This document shows positions 32,893 through 42,766 of a stretch of 64,000 bases of DNA, piece after piece. Under the pieces are notes generated by a model, which saw nothing but the letters and a program-made list of their open reading frames with translations, was not told the origin of the DNA and made no database searches. The translations under genes were made by a program, and so were the position numbers. This stretch comes from SZUA-1377 sp964622255 (lineage in GTDB: Bacteria; Campylobacterota; Campylobacteria; Campylobacterales; QNZT01). The stretch covers positions 5,318 through 69,317 of the forward strand of contig CAZUPK010000067.1 of NCBI GenBank assembly GCA_964622255.1. The letters run 5' to 3'. Each line of letters begins with the position of its first letter. Positions within the stretch are counted from its first letter, which is position 1.

Positions 32893-34752
32893 ATGAGCGG
32901 TGCTAAACAACTTAACAAAAGACTAGAAGGGCTTATCAAATCTCATACAAATGACTATCTAACTTATGAAGAGTTGATGGTAGAGTTTACAAAACAGCCT
33001 ACCGTTGCAAACTCTAAAAAGGTTTTAGCTCTATTAAAAGGGTATAATGTAAAACTTATTTCGTCGGCTGAAATAGCAAAGATAAAAAACAAGCTTGAAG
33101 CAAGAGAGGCAGAGATTGAAAGAAAAAAAATACAAGACAATGCACTAGCTGAAAACTTTGATTTAGCTAAGGAAAAGGAGCTTTTGGAGTGGAGTAGAAG
33201 TGATAGCCCTGTAAGAATGTATCTAAGAGAGATGGGACAAGTAGCACTTTTAACAAAGGAAGAAGAGATAGAGATAAGCCAACGAATAGAGCTTGGTGAG
33301 GATATCATCATAGATGCCTTTTGCTCCGTTCCATATCTTATAGATTTTATACTTGATTATAAAGAAGCCTTACTAAATCGTGAAAGAAGAGTAAAAGAGC
33401 TTTTTAAAAGTTTTGATGATGATTTAGAAAGTGACAGTGAAGAAGAGGAAGAGCTTAGTGAGAATATAGAAGAGGAAAGGTTGACAAAAAAAGCTAATAA
33501 AAAGGGTGATAACTCAAGAGATAAAAAGGTTATAGAGAGTTTTAGAACTCTTGAAAAAGCAAAAAAAGATTGGGTAAAATTTTCTTCTCAAAAACTTCCT
33601 GATGATGCTATGCAAGAAGAGAAAATTCATCGTGAACTAGTGTTGGCATATAAAAAGAAGATATTAAAAGAAAAACTTATGGATCTAGGTCCTACAAGTA
33701 AACTTATAAATGAATTAGTCAAAAGTATGGAAACTGCACTAAAGAGTGATGATACTTTTGATAGAGAACTTAAAAAGTTAGAGTATAGACTTCCCCTCTT
33801 TAATGATACTCTAAGGAAAAATCATCAAAAAATCCTTAGCAATATAACAAATATGTCAAAAGAGGATATAGCAAAAGAGGTGCCAGAAGCCACTATGGTT
33901 TCGACTTATATGGAGATAAAAAAGCTTTTCCAAACAAAAGAGGCATCACGAGATAGTTTTAATCTTGAACCTGAGAGGCTTAAAGAGATCATAGAACAGA
34001 TAAAAAGAGGAAAGGCAATAGCTGATAAAGCGAAATCAAGGATGGCAAGAGCAAACTTAAGACTTGTTGTGTCTATTGCTAAAAGATATACTAACCGTGG
34101 GCTACCATTTTTAGATTTGATTCAAGAGGGTAACATAGGACTTATGAAAGCGGTTGATAAGTTTGAGTATAAAAAGGGATATAAGTTTTCTACCTATGCA
34201 ACTTGGTGGATAAGACAGGCTATAAGTAGAGCAATAGCAGATCAAGCAAAAACTATTAGAATTCCAATACATATGATAGAAACTATCAATAGAATAAATA
34301 AGATAACAAGAAGACACCTTCAAGAGTTTGGAAAAGAACCGAGTTTAGTAGAGATAGCAAAGGAGGTTGGACTTTCTGTTGATAAGGTTAAAAATGTTAT
34401 AAAAATTACAAAAGAGCCTATAAGTCTTGAAGCCCCTATTGGTAATGAAGAAGATGGAAAGTTTGGTGATTTTGTAGAGGATAAAAAGTCTGTAGCTCCC
34501 ATAGAGTATATGCTTAAAAATGATCTTAAAAATCAAGTCGATGAAGTTTTGGAACAGCTAAATGAAAGAGAAAAGGCAGTTGTTAGAATGAGGTTTGGTT
34601 TGCTAGAGGATGAGAGTGATAGAACTCTTGAAGAGATAGGAAAAGAGTTAAATGTAACAAGAGAGAGAGTAAGGCAGATAGAAAACTCGGCTATCAAAAA
34701 GTTAAAGCACCCTAAAGTTGGTAGAAAACTTAAAAATTATATAGAAGAATAG
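32893..34752 (+). CDS. rpoD: Primary sigma factor RpoD (sigma-70)
   Basis: Directs RNA polymerase to housekeeping promoters. It has 619 residues with a region 1.1-like N-terminus, region 1.2 (SPVRMYLREMGQVALL), the non-conserved acidic insert, region 2 (RLVVSIAKRYTNRGLPFLDLIQEGN, then KFSTYATWWIRQAI), region 3, and region 4.2 helix-turn-helix (TLEEIGKELNVTRERVRQIE). All essential parts are intact. An AGGAAC lies before the ATG. A C7-T8 tract follows its end. Confidence 0.97.
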   Translation: MSGAKQLNKRLEGLIKSHTNDYLTYEELMVEFTKQPTVANSKKVLALLKGYNVKLISSAEIAKIKNKLEAREAEIERKKIQDNALAENFDLAKEKELLEWSRSDSPVRMYLREMGQVALLTKEEEIEISQRIELGEDIIIDAFCSVPYLIDFILDYKEALLNRERRVKELFKSFDDDLESDSEEEEELSENIEEERLTKKANKKGDNSRDKKVIESFRTLEKAKKDWVKFSSQKLPDDAMQEEKIHRELVLAYKKKILKEKLMDLGPTSKLINELVKSMETALKSDDTFDRELKKLEYRLPLFNDTLRKNHQKILSNITNMSKEDIAKEVPEATMVSTYMEIKKLFQTKEASRDSFNLEPERLKEIIEQIKRGKAIADKAKSRMARANLRLVVSIAKRYTNRGLPFLDLIQEGNIGLMKAVDKFEYKKGYKFSTYATWWIRQAISRAIADQAKTIRIPIHMIETINRINKITRRHLQEFGKEPSLVEIAKEVGLSVDKVKNVIKITKEPISLEAPIGNEEDGKFGDFVEDKKSVAPIEYMLKNDLKNQVDEVLEQLNEREKAVVRMRFGLLEDESDRTLEEIGKELNVTRERVRQIENSAIKKLKHPKVGRKLKNYIEE

Positions 34753-34757
34753 ATAGC

Positions 34758-34788
34758 TAGGAAGTCTTACCTACCCCCCCTTTTTTTT
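34758..34788 (+). terminator. Weak terminator with C7-T8 tract after rpoD
   Basis: TAGG (34758-34761) can pair with CCTA (34770-34773), followed by seven C (34774-34780) and eight T (34781-34788). The stem is short, but the T-run suits intrinsic termination. The C-run is notable as a homopolymer that could vary in length. Confidence 0.4.
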
Positions 34789-34875
34789 CGTTTTTTTATT
34801 TTCTTCTTTCTAAAAATATTCACAGTCATCTGTGTAGTTTAGTTGTATTAATCCTTTTTGGATAAAATATTTTTT

Positions 34876-37800
34876 ATGATTAAGAATATTATACAATTTT
34901 CCATAAACAAAGCTAAACTTAACCATATATTTTTGATATTTCTCTTTTTGATGGGTGCATTTGCTTACATAAATGTTCCAAAAGAAATATTCCCTCCAAC
35001 AAATCTTGATGCTATAAGTATCAGAGGAAATTATGCAGGTGCAAGTCCAAATATCTTAGATAATTTAGCAGTTTCTCCCATAGAGGATGAGCTAAAAAAT
35101 CTATCCGATGTAGAACTTGTTGAAAGCACTATAAAAACCGGAATGTTCACTATAAAAGCAACTTTAAAGGATGGAAGCAATATAGATGATGCTTTGAGTG
35201 ATATAAAAGATATCATCCAAAAGATAAAAAGAGATTTGCCTTCTGATATGGTTGAGCCAACTGCAAAAAAGATAAAAAACACCTTCCCACTTGTAACCAT
35301 AGCCATATCATCAGATGATAAAAAAGAGAGACTCTTAAAAGTTGCCGACGAGTTAAAAAAGGAGCTTGGCTCTATAAAAGATTTAAGCGATATAAGCATC
35401 AGAGGGGATGCCGACAAAGAGCTTGTATTTGCACTAAACAGTAAAAAGATGGAGGCTTTGGGACTAAAGATATCTCAAATTGTTTCGGCTTTGGCAAATC
35501 TCTCAAACACCTTTCCAGTTGGTTTTATAAAGCAAAGAGGGGATCATATATTTTTAAATACTCTAAGCGGTTATAAAAGTGTGAAAAAGTTAAAAAACAC
35601 TCTCATAAAGGTAAATGGTAAGGGAGTTTATTTAAAGGATATAGCAAAGATAGAGTTTAAGTTAAGTGATGCGACTGAGATTTCACACTTTAACGGAGTG
35701 CAAAATATCTCTGTAAATATAAACAAATCAAAAAGCGGGAATGCCATAGCTCTTGTAAAAAGGATAAAAAAGATACTAAAAAAATATGAAAAAAAGTATC
35801 CCAAGTATCACTTAGAAGTTTACAGTGATAGCTCTGTTTGGATAAGGAACCGTCTAAATACCGTTATGTCAAATATACTTTTTGGACTTATCCTTGTTTC
35901 ACTCTCTATTTATACCTTTATAAATGCAAGGATATCATTTGTCGTAGCTTTAGGTATCCCGACAAGTTTTATCATAGGGCTTATAGCCTTGGAGATGATG
36001 GACTACTCACTAAATATGCTCTCACTCTTAGGAGCTTTGATAGCTCTTGGTATGCTTGTAGATGAAGCGATAGTCGTTGCAGAAAACATCCAAAGACACA
36101 TCGAAGAGAAAGTTCCCCCAAAAGAGGCTGCCATAATCGGAGCAGCTGAGATGTTTCCTGCAGTTTTAACGGCAACTTCTACTACGATATTTGCCTTTTT
36201 ACCTATGCTTATTATGAGTGGAGAGATGGGAGTTTTTATGAAGATACTTCCTATTATGATAACTATACTTTTACTTAGTTCACTTTTTGAGGCATTTTTC
36301 TTTTTACCTCTTCACTCCTATGAGTTTTTAAAAGAGGATAAAAGAGCTAAAAAAACAGACAAGATGTGGGATAAACTAAAAGAAAAATACAAAAGTATTT
36401 TATCAAAACTATTAAAAAGACCTAAACTCTCTCTAACACTATTTTTAGTTTTTACTTTAAGCGCAACAGTTATACTCTTTAAAAACTCAAAGTTTCAACT
36501 CTTTCCAGAGTTTGATACAACACAGATATATATAAAAGGTTCAGTAAATAAAAACTACTCCATAGAAGAGACTCAAGAGATAGTATCAAAAGTTGAAAAA
36601 CTTCTACTTAAAAAACTTGATAAAAAAGATGTTGCATCTATAACCTCCATCTCTGGACTAAAGATAAACAATAAATTTAAAGCAGATATCTCTCCAAACT
36701 ATTTTCATATATTTATAAATCTACACGAAAGAGCACCCGAAGGATTTTACAACACCTATATAAATCCTCTTTTTTCTCCAGAATACGATGATAAAGATAT
36801 GATAAGAGAGCATTCGGCATATGAACTTGCAAATATAATAAAAAATATAACAAAAAAGTTTAAAAAAGATAAAGACTTTGAAGAATTTGACATCGTAGTT
36901 CCAACTGCTGGAATAGTAAAAAATGATATAGAAATCTCTTTGATAGGTGAGGATAAAAAGGTTAAAAAGGCTATAAACAAACTTCAAAAAGCTATAGAGG
37001 ATATAAATGGAACTTACAATGTAGCAAACGATATGAAAGAGGGAGAAAGAGAGATAAAGTTTAAGATAAATCCTTATGGAGAGTCATTGGGCTTTAGTGA
37101 AAAATATCTTGCAAATATCCTTCGTCCGCTATTTTTAAAGTTAGAAATCTCAAATATGTATCTAAATGGAAAACTAATAAAGGTAAAAACCGAAGATATA
37201 AATAAAGATAAAGTTAGTGCTTTAAAAACTCTTTTCATATCCATTCCAAACTCAAACAAAAAGGTTTTGTTAAAAGATATAGCTAACTTTAATATCAAAA
37301 AAATTTATTCCACCATCTATAAAGAGGATGGTTCGATTATATGGACAATAACCGGTAGTTTGGATAAAAAGCTTATAACCTCTGCAGAACTTATGAAAAG
37401 ATTAGAGCCTATTTTTAAAAAGATAAGAGAAGAAGGCATAGAGGTAAAGATAAAAGGTGAGCAAAAGGAAAACCAAAAGGTAAAAAGAGAGATGACTCAA
37501 GCCGGACTTATTGCTTTGTTTTTGATATTTATCGCTCTTGTTTGGATGTTTGATAGCATCTTTTTATCACTGCTTGTTTTATCAATTATTCCACTTTCAA
37601 TATTTGGTGTTTTAGTTGGACATCTTATTATGGGATTAAACTTAACTATGCCAGGACTTGTCGGTGTAGTGGGACTTAGCGGAGTTGTTGTAAATGATGG
37701 CATTATTATAATAGATTTTTTAAAAAAAGCAACTTCAAAGGATGAAGTTTTAGAGTTTGCTTCAAAGAGACTCCGCCCCATTATGCTTACTTCCATAACA

Positions 37801-37974
37801 ACTATACTTGGACTTTCTACTTTGATATTTTTTGCATCAGGACAGTCAGTCATACTCCAACCTATGGCAGTAAGTTTAGGTTATGGTCTGCTTTGGGCTA
37901 CAGTGTTAAATCTTTTCTTCTTGCCTTTATTTTATTATGTATTTAAGAAAAATATGTTTGTAAGCACCAAGTAA
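34876..37974 (+). CDS. RND-family efflux permease without adaptor or channel neighbours
   Basis: A second RND pump, 1032 residues from ATG 34876. The upstream TTG 34858 would only add six residues and has no ribosome site. It has two sets of transmembrane helices and two porter loops. The first-half proton helix reads LVDEAIVVAENI and the second half ends in RLRPIMLTS. It is more distantly related to AcrB than the 20.6 kb pump and resembles the group often annotated only as RND transporter. No adaptor or TolC gene adjoins it, so it either shares the 18.6 kb components or works alone. Confidence 0.88.
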   Translation: MIKNIIQFSINKAKLNHIFLIFLFLMGAFAYINVPKEIFPPTNLDAISIRGNYAGASPNILDNLAVSPIEDELKNLSDVELVESTIKTGMFTIKATLKDGSNIDDALSDIKDIIQKIKRDLPSDMVEPTAKKIKNTFPLVTIAISSDDKKERLLKVADELKKELGSIKDLSDISIRGDADKELVFALNSKKMEALGLKISQIVSALANLSNTFPVGFIKQRGDHIFLNTLSGYKSVKKLKNTLIKVNGKGVYLKDIAKIEFKLSDATEISHFNGVQNISVNINKSKSGNAIALVKRIKKILKKYEKKYPKYHLEVYSDSSVWIRNRLNTVMSNILFGLILVSLSIYTFINARISFVVALGIPTSFIIGLIALEMMDYSLNMLSLLGALIALGMLVDEAIVVAENIQRHIEEKVPPKEAAIIGAAEMFPAVLTATSTTIFAFLPMLIMSGEMGVFMKILPIMITILLLSSLFEAFFFLPLHSYEFLKEDKRAKKTDKMWDKLKEKYKSILSKLLKRPKLSLTLFLVFTLSATVILFKNSKFQLFPEFDTTQIYIKGSVNKNYSIEETQEIVSKVEKLLLKKLDKKDVASITSISGLKINNKFKADISPNYFHIFINLHERAPEGFYNTYINPLFSPEYDDKDMIREHSAYELANIIKNITKKFKKDKDFEEFDIVVPTAGIVKNDIEISLIGEDKKVKKAINKLQKAIEDINGTYNVANDMKEGEREIKFKINPYGESLGFSEKYLANILRPLFLKLEISNMYLNGKLIKVKTEDINKDKVSALKTLFISIPNSNKKVLLKDIANFNIKKIYSTIYKEDGSIIWTITGSLDKKLITSAELMKRLEPIFKKIREEGIEVKIKGEQKENQKVKREMTQAGLIALFLIFIALVWMFDSIFLSLLVLSIIPLSIFGVLVGHLIMGLNLTMPGLVGVVGLSGVVVNDGIIIIDFLKKATSKDEVLEFASKRLRPIMLTSITTILGLSTLIFFASGQSVILQPMAVSLGYGLLWATVLNLFFLPLFYYVFKKNMFVSTK

Positions 37975-37993
37975 TCTACCTCTTTGATTGTTC

Positions 37994-38362
37994 TTAAAAA
38001 TCTCTCAACTTCCCTTTTTTTTGACTCTTGAAATTTCTAAAAAAGCCATTAGAAACCTCATAACATAGCCTTATAAGTTCTTCTACATCCTTTGATTTAA
38101 GTGGCCAGGTATTAAGTATAAAAAGTTCATTTTCCTTTGTTAGCAATCCATATTCACTTAATATAACCGCAACAAGACTTTCAACTATAACTTCATACTT
38201 TTCTAAAGAGTGTTTGTTTTCAAAAATATATATAAGTTTTGCTATCTGTTTTTTTGTTGCTCTACCATTGTTTTTAAGTAGTAGAAAAAGTGTTGCCGGA
38301 ATATAAATATCGCCTCTTCTAACTTTGTTTTTTATAAAATTTTCTAAAATATATTTTGCCAT
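37994..38362 (-). CDS. Hypothetical protein, 122 residues
   Basis: Not recognised. A soluble, largely helical protein with a basic N-terminus (ILENFIKNKVRRGD). A middle part (ATKKQIAKLIYIFENK) resembles a small winged-helix or helical scaffold, and the Lys-rich tail ends in KGKLRDF. It has no signal peptide or membrane helix. It is convergent with the RND permease and 92 bases downstream of the M50 protease gene on the same strand. Composition and codon use match its neighbours, so it is probably a real gene. Confidence 0.55.
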   Translation of the reverse strand: MAKYILENFIKNKVRRGDIYIPATLFLLLKNNGRATKKQIAKLIYIFENKHSLEKYEVIVESLVAVILSEYGLLTKENELFILNTWPLKSKDVEELIRLCYEVSNGFFRNFKSQKKGKLRDF

Positions 38363-38454
38363 ATGATAAACCTTTTTGTTTTTATTGTATAAAAAAATTT
38401 ACCTTTTTGTGCAAAATAGAAAAAATTTTGTATAAAATTTTTCTTGGTTGTTAC

Positions 38455-39105
38455 TTAGAGTGATAAAAAAAACCTGATAACACTATTTATAGGAGTAAAT
38501 ATGACCGAAGACAATGGAGTTGCTATGATAATCATCAAAACTATTATACCATATTGAGAAAATCTCTCTATCAAAACTGCAACTTTTGAAAAACCTAAAC
38601 CATAAAGAATAAATATCAAAGCTTTTGAACCATCAAGTGGAGGCATAGGAAAGAGATTAAATACTCCCAAAACTATGTTATACACAAGTGTATATAGTAA
38701 AAATTTCGCTAAAAAATAGTCGATAGCCCCACCATTTAAAGGGATAACTTTTAAAATAATAAGTGCTAAAGTAGCTAAAGTAAAATTATAGTAAATTCCT
38801 GCAAGTGAAACTTGAAATCCTGCAAAAAATCCCCCATTACTTACAACTTTTCTCATATCTATTGGTACAGGTTTTGCCCAACCGAACATAAATCCTGCAT
38901 TTGAGAAATATAAAAGTAGAGGGAGGATGATGCTTCCAATAGGATCTATATGATTTATGGGATTTATATTAAATCTTCCCTCTTTTTTTGCTGTATCATC
39001 TCCATAATAGTAAGCCATCTTTCCATGCATAATCTCGTGACCGATGATAGCTATCATAAGAGCTAAAACAACAGCGATGATATTTAATATTTCGACTAAG
39101 TTCAT
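38455..39105 (-). CDS. Site-2 protease-family membrane metalloprotease (M50)
   Basis: A 216-residue integral-membrane protease. The zinc motif HEIMH is at residues 23-27 inside the first hydrophobic segment. The second site is the NLFPMPPLDGSKAL segment near 145-158, with the conserved Asp ligand. There are five or six hydrophobic segments and no PDZ domain, so this is the compact group (YwhC/Rv-like) rather than RseP. It follows lepB by one base on the same strand and is likely cotranscribed with folD-lepB. Confidence 0.87.
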   Translation of the reverse strand: MNLVEILNIIAVVLALMIAIIGHEIMHGKMAYYYGDDTAKKEGRFNINPINHIDPIGSIILPLLLYFSNAGFMFGWAKPVPIDMRKVVSNGGFFAGFQVSLAGIYYNFTLATLALIILKVIPLNGGAIDYFLAKFLLYTLVYNIVLGVFNLFPMPPLDGSKALIFILYGLGFSKVAVLIERFSQYGIIVLMIIIATPLSSVIFTPINSVIRFFLSL

Positions 39106-39106
39106 T

Positions 39107-39940
39107 TTACTCTACCTCTCTTCCAAGTGGAATACTTTTATCTATATAACTTTTATCAACTTCCAAGTCTTTAACAAAAGCTCCCATTCTATTCCACTTT
39201 ATCTCATAGTTTTCATCCCAACTAAAATAGATAAACCAAGGAGTTCCCTCGACATATTTATATGGAACAAATCCCCAAAATCTACTATCATTTGAGTGGT
39301 CACGGTTGTCTCCCATCATAAAAAAGTTATCTTTAGGCACTAAAGTTGGCGGAAAGTTAAAAAGTTCTGGTGGGTAAATGCCTATATCTTTTATATTTGG
39401 ATCGTTTTGGATACCCGGAAATTTTTTTCGATAGGGATTTTTAAGCCAAAGTTTTCCATCTATTTCTTCATATTGATCTTTAGAAAAGTTTTTCTTTACA
39501 TACTCATTCCCCTCGTGAGGTAAAATATACAAAATTTTATTTCTTAGCATTACGGTATCACCACCAACACCAATACATCTTTTTACAAAGTGCAATCTTG
39601 GATTTTTGGGATACTTAAAAACTACTATATCTCCTCTTTTGGGTCTATCTCCTTCTACTAAGTGTCCATTGCCATTAAAATCTGGTAAAATTTGAAGTTC
39701 TATCCAAGGTATAGTTGGGATTGGGATACCATAAGCAAACTTTTTAACAAACAGATGATCCCCTATAAGTAAAGTTCTCTTCATACTTCCACTTGGTATA
39801 ACAAATGCTTGAGCTACAAAAAAGATGATAAATAAAACTATGATAATAGTTCCTGTCCACGAGTTTGAAAAAGTTATCAGTTTAGAAAAAATACCATCTT
39901 TTGAAGATGATTGAGTGGATAAGTCCTTATTTTCTTCCAT
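39107..39940 (-). CDS. lepB: Signal peptidase I
   Basis: Cleaves signal peptides on the outer face of the inner membrane. I choose the ATG at 39940, overlapping the folD stop by one base (TAATG), because the longer frame to 40039 only reads antiparallel-free folD sequence in the wrong frame. From this start the protein has 277 residues: one transmembrane helix (about 30-46), Ser52 nucleophile in PSGSMKRTL, and Lys120 general base in HFVKRCIGVGGD. The MGDNRDHSNDSR box completes the family signature. Confidence 0.93.
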   Translation of the reverse strand: MEENKDLSTQSSSKDGIFSKLITFSNSWTGTIIIVLFIIFFVAQAFVIPSGSMKRTLLIGDHLFVKKFAYGIPIPTIPWIELQILPDFNGNGHLVEGDRPKRGDIVVFKYPKNPRLHFVKRCIGVGGDTVMLRNKILYILPHEGNEYVKKNFSKDQYEEIDGKLWLKNPYRKKFPGIQNDPNIKDIGIYPPELFNFPPTLVPKDNFFMMGDNRDHSNDSRFWGFVPYKYVEGTPWFIYFSWDENYEIKWNRMGAFVKDLEVDKSYIDKSIPLGREVE

Positions 39941-40785
39941 TAGTTTATCCTTTGCTTTGTAGCTTTTATAGTATTTGACAGAAGCATAGCGATAGTCATA
40001 GGTCCCACACCACCAGGGACTGGAGTTATATATGAACACTTTTTAGAAACATTTTTAAAGTCCACATCTCCAACAAGTCTTCCATTTTCAAGTCTATTTA
40101 TACCTATATCTATAACTATTGCACCATCTTTTACCATATCTTCAGTTATAAGATTTGGTTTCCCAACACCAACTATAACCATATCAGCTCTTTTTGTATG
40201 CTCTTTTAAATCTTTTGTAAATATATGACATATATCAACAGTTGCAAACTTATTTAAAAGTAGGTTGTGCATAGGTTTTCCAACTATATTACTAGCTCCT
40301 ACTATACAAACATCCATTCCCTTAGGATTTATATTATAATTTTTTAGCATTTGCATAACTCCAAGTGGAGTGCACGGAACAAAACCATCAAGTCCTACAC
40401 AGAGCCTTCCTACATTGAAAGGGTGAAAACCATCTACATCCTTTTTAGGATCTATACTCTCTAAGATAAGATCACTATCTATATGCTTTGGCAAAGGAAG
40501 TTGAACAAGTATGCCATCTATGTTAGGATTTTCATTCATCATTTTGATGGTTTCTACAATTCTTTCTTGCGATATATCACTTGGCATCTTATGAACTATG
40601 GAGTAGATACCGATTTTTTCACAAGAACTCTCTTTCATTTTTACATAGGTATGACTTGCTGGATCATCCCCTACAAGTAAGACTGCAAGTCCGGGAGTTA
40701 TACCCTTTGCTTTTAGTTTTTTTACTTCATCAACTAATTCTTTTTTTATCTCATCAGACAGTGCTTTTCCATCTATTAAAATCAT
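39940..40785 (-). CDS. folD: Bifunctional methylenetetrahydrofolate dehydrogenase/cyclohydrolase
   Basis: Interconverts 5,10-methylene-THF and 10-formyl-THF using NADP. The 281 residues show the YVKMKE segment near 49 with the catalytic Lys, VQLPLPKHID, the NAD(P) site GASNIVGKP, and the PGGVGPMTIAML end. The gene is divergent from the cytochrome c gene and leads the folD-lepB-M50 operon. Confidence 0.95.
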   Translation of the reverse strand: MILIDGKALSDEIKKELVDEVKKLKAKGITPGLAVLLVGDDPASHTYVKMKESSCEKIGIYSIVHKMPSDISQERIVETIKMMNENPNIDGILVQLPLPKHIDSDLILESIDPKKDVDGFHPFNVGRLCVGLDGFVPCTPLGVMQMLKNYNINPKGMDVCIVGASNIVGKPMHNLLLNKFATVDICHIFTKDLKEHTKRADMVIVGVGKPNLITEDMVKDGAIVIDIGINRLENGRLVGDVDFKNVSKKCSYITPVPGGVGPMTIAMLLSNTIKATKQRIN

Positions 40786-40843
40786 TTTTTACCTTTAAAA
40801 AATTTTGGATATTATATCTATATAAGTTTAAATCGGAGTTTTT

Positions 40844-41209
40844 ATGAAAATAGTATATTTTTTATTTATTTTTTTTATCTTTTTACAAGCAGAAGAGGAT
40901 TTTTTATCAAATGATGAATATGCAAGGATGCTTTATGAAAATCCTCGCGGTATTGCTTGTGGTGCTTGTCATGGCAAGAGGGGAGAAGGTGGTATATTAA
41001 CAGCTTATACCATAGAAAAAAATGGAGAGAAGATTAAAAAAGAGATAAAAGCTCCAAGGATAAATAACCTTGGAATAAAAGAGTTTAAAAAAGCTTTTGA
41101 AAAGAAAAAGAGATATATGCCAAGTTATTATCTAACAGAAAAAGAGTTGGCATATATCTACTACTATCTACTAAAACAAAGGAAGAGTGATGAAGATAAA
41201 AAGAAGTAA
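40844..41209 (+). CDS. Small exported monohaem c-type cytochrome
   Basis: A periplasmic electron carrier of 121 residues. It has a signal peptide (1-16), the haem motif CGACH at 39-43, and a likely distal ligand Met92 in KKRYMPSYYL, as in class I cytochromes c. The tail is very Lys-rich. CGGAG precedes the ATG. The gene overlaps the hemL start by about 20 bases. Linkage of a haem protein with a haem-synthesis gene fits a functional pair. Confidence 0.88.
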   Translation: MKIVYFLFIFFIFLQAEEDFLSNDEYARMLYENPRGIACGACHGKRGEGGILTAYTIEKNGEKIKKEIKAPRINNLGIKEFKKAFEKKKRYMPSYYLTEKELAYIYYYLLKQRKSDEDKKK

Positions 41210-42476
41210 AAAAGAGTTTGAATTAGCAAAAGAGTATATACCAGGTGGAGTGGACTCTCCTGTTAGAGCCTTTAAAAGTGTTGGTGGAACACCGCTTTTT
41301 ATAAAAAGGGCTAGGGGTGCTTTTATAGAGGATATAGATGGAAACAGATATGTTGATTTTGTTCAGAGTTGGGGACCACTCATCTTTGGTCATACAAACA
41401 AAAAAATAGAAAAAGCGGTGTGCAAATCTGCAAAAAAAGGACTAAGTTTTGGAACTCCAACAAGGGTTGAGACAAAACTAGCAAAAGAGATAGTTAAACT
41501 TTTCCCAAATATAGACAAAGTTAGATTTGTAAGCAGTGGAACCGAAGCTGTTATGAGTGCTATAAGAGTTGCTCGTGGATTTACCTCAAAAGAGGATATA
41601 GTTAAGTTTGAAGGTTGCTATCACGGACATAGTGACTCACTTTTAGTTAGTGCAGGAAGTGGTGCGGCTACTTTTGGGTCGCCAAGCTCTCCGGGAGTTC
41701 CTGCAGATCTAACAAAACATACTCTTTTAGCAAAATACAATGACATAGAGAGTGTTAAAAAGTGTTTTAGTGATAGTTCAAATATAGCATGTGTTATCAT
41801 AGAGCCAATAGCTGGAAATATGGGTCTTGTTCCTGCAAATATAGAATTTTTAAAAAAACTTAGAGAACTTTGTGATGAAAATGGTGCTTTGCTTATCTTT
41901 GATGAAGTTATGAGTGGATTTAGAGCTAGTTTAAGAGGGGCTAGTGGGATAGTTGGAGTTGAAGCAGATATTTTAACTTTTGGAAAAGTCATTGGTGGTG
42001 GTATGCCAGTTGGTGCTTTTGGTGCAAAAGATAGGATAATGGACAGACTAAGTCCTGACGGAGATATATATCAAGCAGGAACTCTTAGTGGAAATCCGGT
42101 AGCTATGAGTGCAGGGCTAAAGTCACTAAAGATGATAAAAAAGGATGAAAAACTTTACACAAAACTTGAAAACTTAGCAAATATGCTTATGGATGGTTTT
42201 AAAGAGGGAGCAAAGGAGGTTGGACTTGCTATTCAAACTGAGGTTAGAGGAAGTATGTTTGGGTTTTTCTTTAACCAAAAGCCGGTAAAAAACTTTGATG
42301 ATGCACAAAGAAGTGATGCTAAACTTTTTGCGAAATTTCATCAAGAGATGTTAAAAGAGGGAGTTTATCTAGCTTGTAGTCAATATGAAACTGGATTTAT
42401 ATGTGAGCCTATGGATGAAAGACTTATAAAAAAAGTTGTCAAAAAGGCCAAAAAAGCTATGAAAAAAATATTATGA
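41190..42476 (+). CDS. hemL: Glutamate-1-semialdehyde 2,1-aminomutase
   Basis: Makes 5-aminolevulinate, the first committed tetrapyrrole precursor, in the C5 pathway. I place the start at ATG 41190, preceded by AGGAAG; the GTG three bases earlier is an alternative. The 428 residues include PGGVDSPVRAF, VSSGTEAVMSAIRVARG, YHGHSD, and the PLP-binding Lys266 in FGKVIGGGMPVGAFG. Its end overlaps the next ATG (ATGA). Confidence 0.95.
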   Translation: MKIKRSKKEFELAKEYIPGGVDSPVRAFKSVGGTPLFIKRARGAFIEDIDGNRYVDFVQSWGPLIFGHTNKKIEKAVCKSAKKGLSFGTPTRVETKLAKEIVKLFPNIDKVRFVSSGTEAVMSAIRVARGFTSKEDIVKFEGCYHGHSDSLLVSAGSGAATFGSPSSPGVPADLTKHTLLAKYNDIESVKKCFSDSSNIACVIIEPIAGNMGLVPANIEFLKKLRELCDENGALLIFDEVMSGFRASLRGASGIVGVEADILTFGKVIGGGMPVGAFGAKDRIMDRLSPDGDIYQAGTLSGNPVAMSAGLKSLKMIKKDEKLYTKLENLANMLMDGFKEGAKEVGLAIQTEVRGSMFGFFFNQKPVKNFDDAQRSDAKLFAKFHQEMLKEGVYLACSQYETGFICEPMDERLIKKVVKKAKKAMKKIL

Positions 42477-42766
42477 ATAAAACAAAAAAACTAAAATATG
42501 GAAAAATTATAGAGGGAGCCGAACAACTTTCTTTGGGTATATCCGTAGTTGTAGCTATCCTTTTAGGAGTGGCTATGGGATTATGGATGAAAAATACATT
42601 TAACCAAGCTTGGCTTTTATGGCTTGGAGTATTTTGGGGTATAGGTGGCGCAATACTAAATGTAAAAAAAGCTTATGATAAGCAAAAAAGAGAGTTGGAT
42701 AAAATAAAAGATGATCCAAAGTATAGTTATAAAAGGGATTTAGATGATGACGAAGATGAGTATTAA
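42473..42766 (+). CDS. AtpZ/AtpI-family membrane protein
   Basis: A 97-residue protein with two transmembrane helices (about 22-39 and 48-64), an N-terminal basic segment and a C-terminal acidic tail. It matches the AtpZ/AtpI group thought to help assemble the ATP synthase c-ring or transport Mg2+/Ca2+. It is coupled to hemL by ATGA and overlaps the next gene. The c-subunit gene atpE lies at 51.6 kb. Confidence 0.78.
   Translation: MNKTKKLKYGKIIEGAEQLSLGISVVVAILLGVAMGLWMKNTFNQAWLLWLGVFWGIGGAILNVKKAYDKQKRELDKIKDDPKYSYKRDLDDDEDEY

Noticed and set aside
39941..40039. N-terminal 33-residue extension of the signal peptidase frame
   Set aside because: It lies inside folD in another frame and gives no signal or membrane segment. 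ATG 39940 overlaps the folD stop by one base and gives a normal LepB start.
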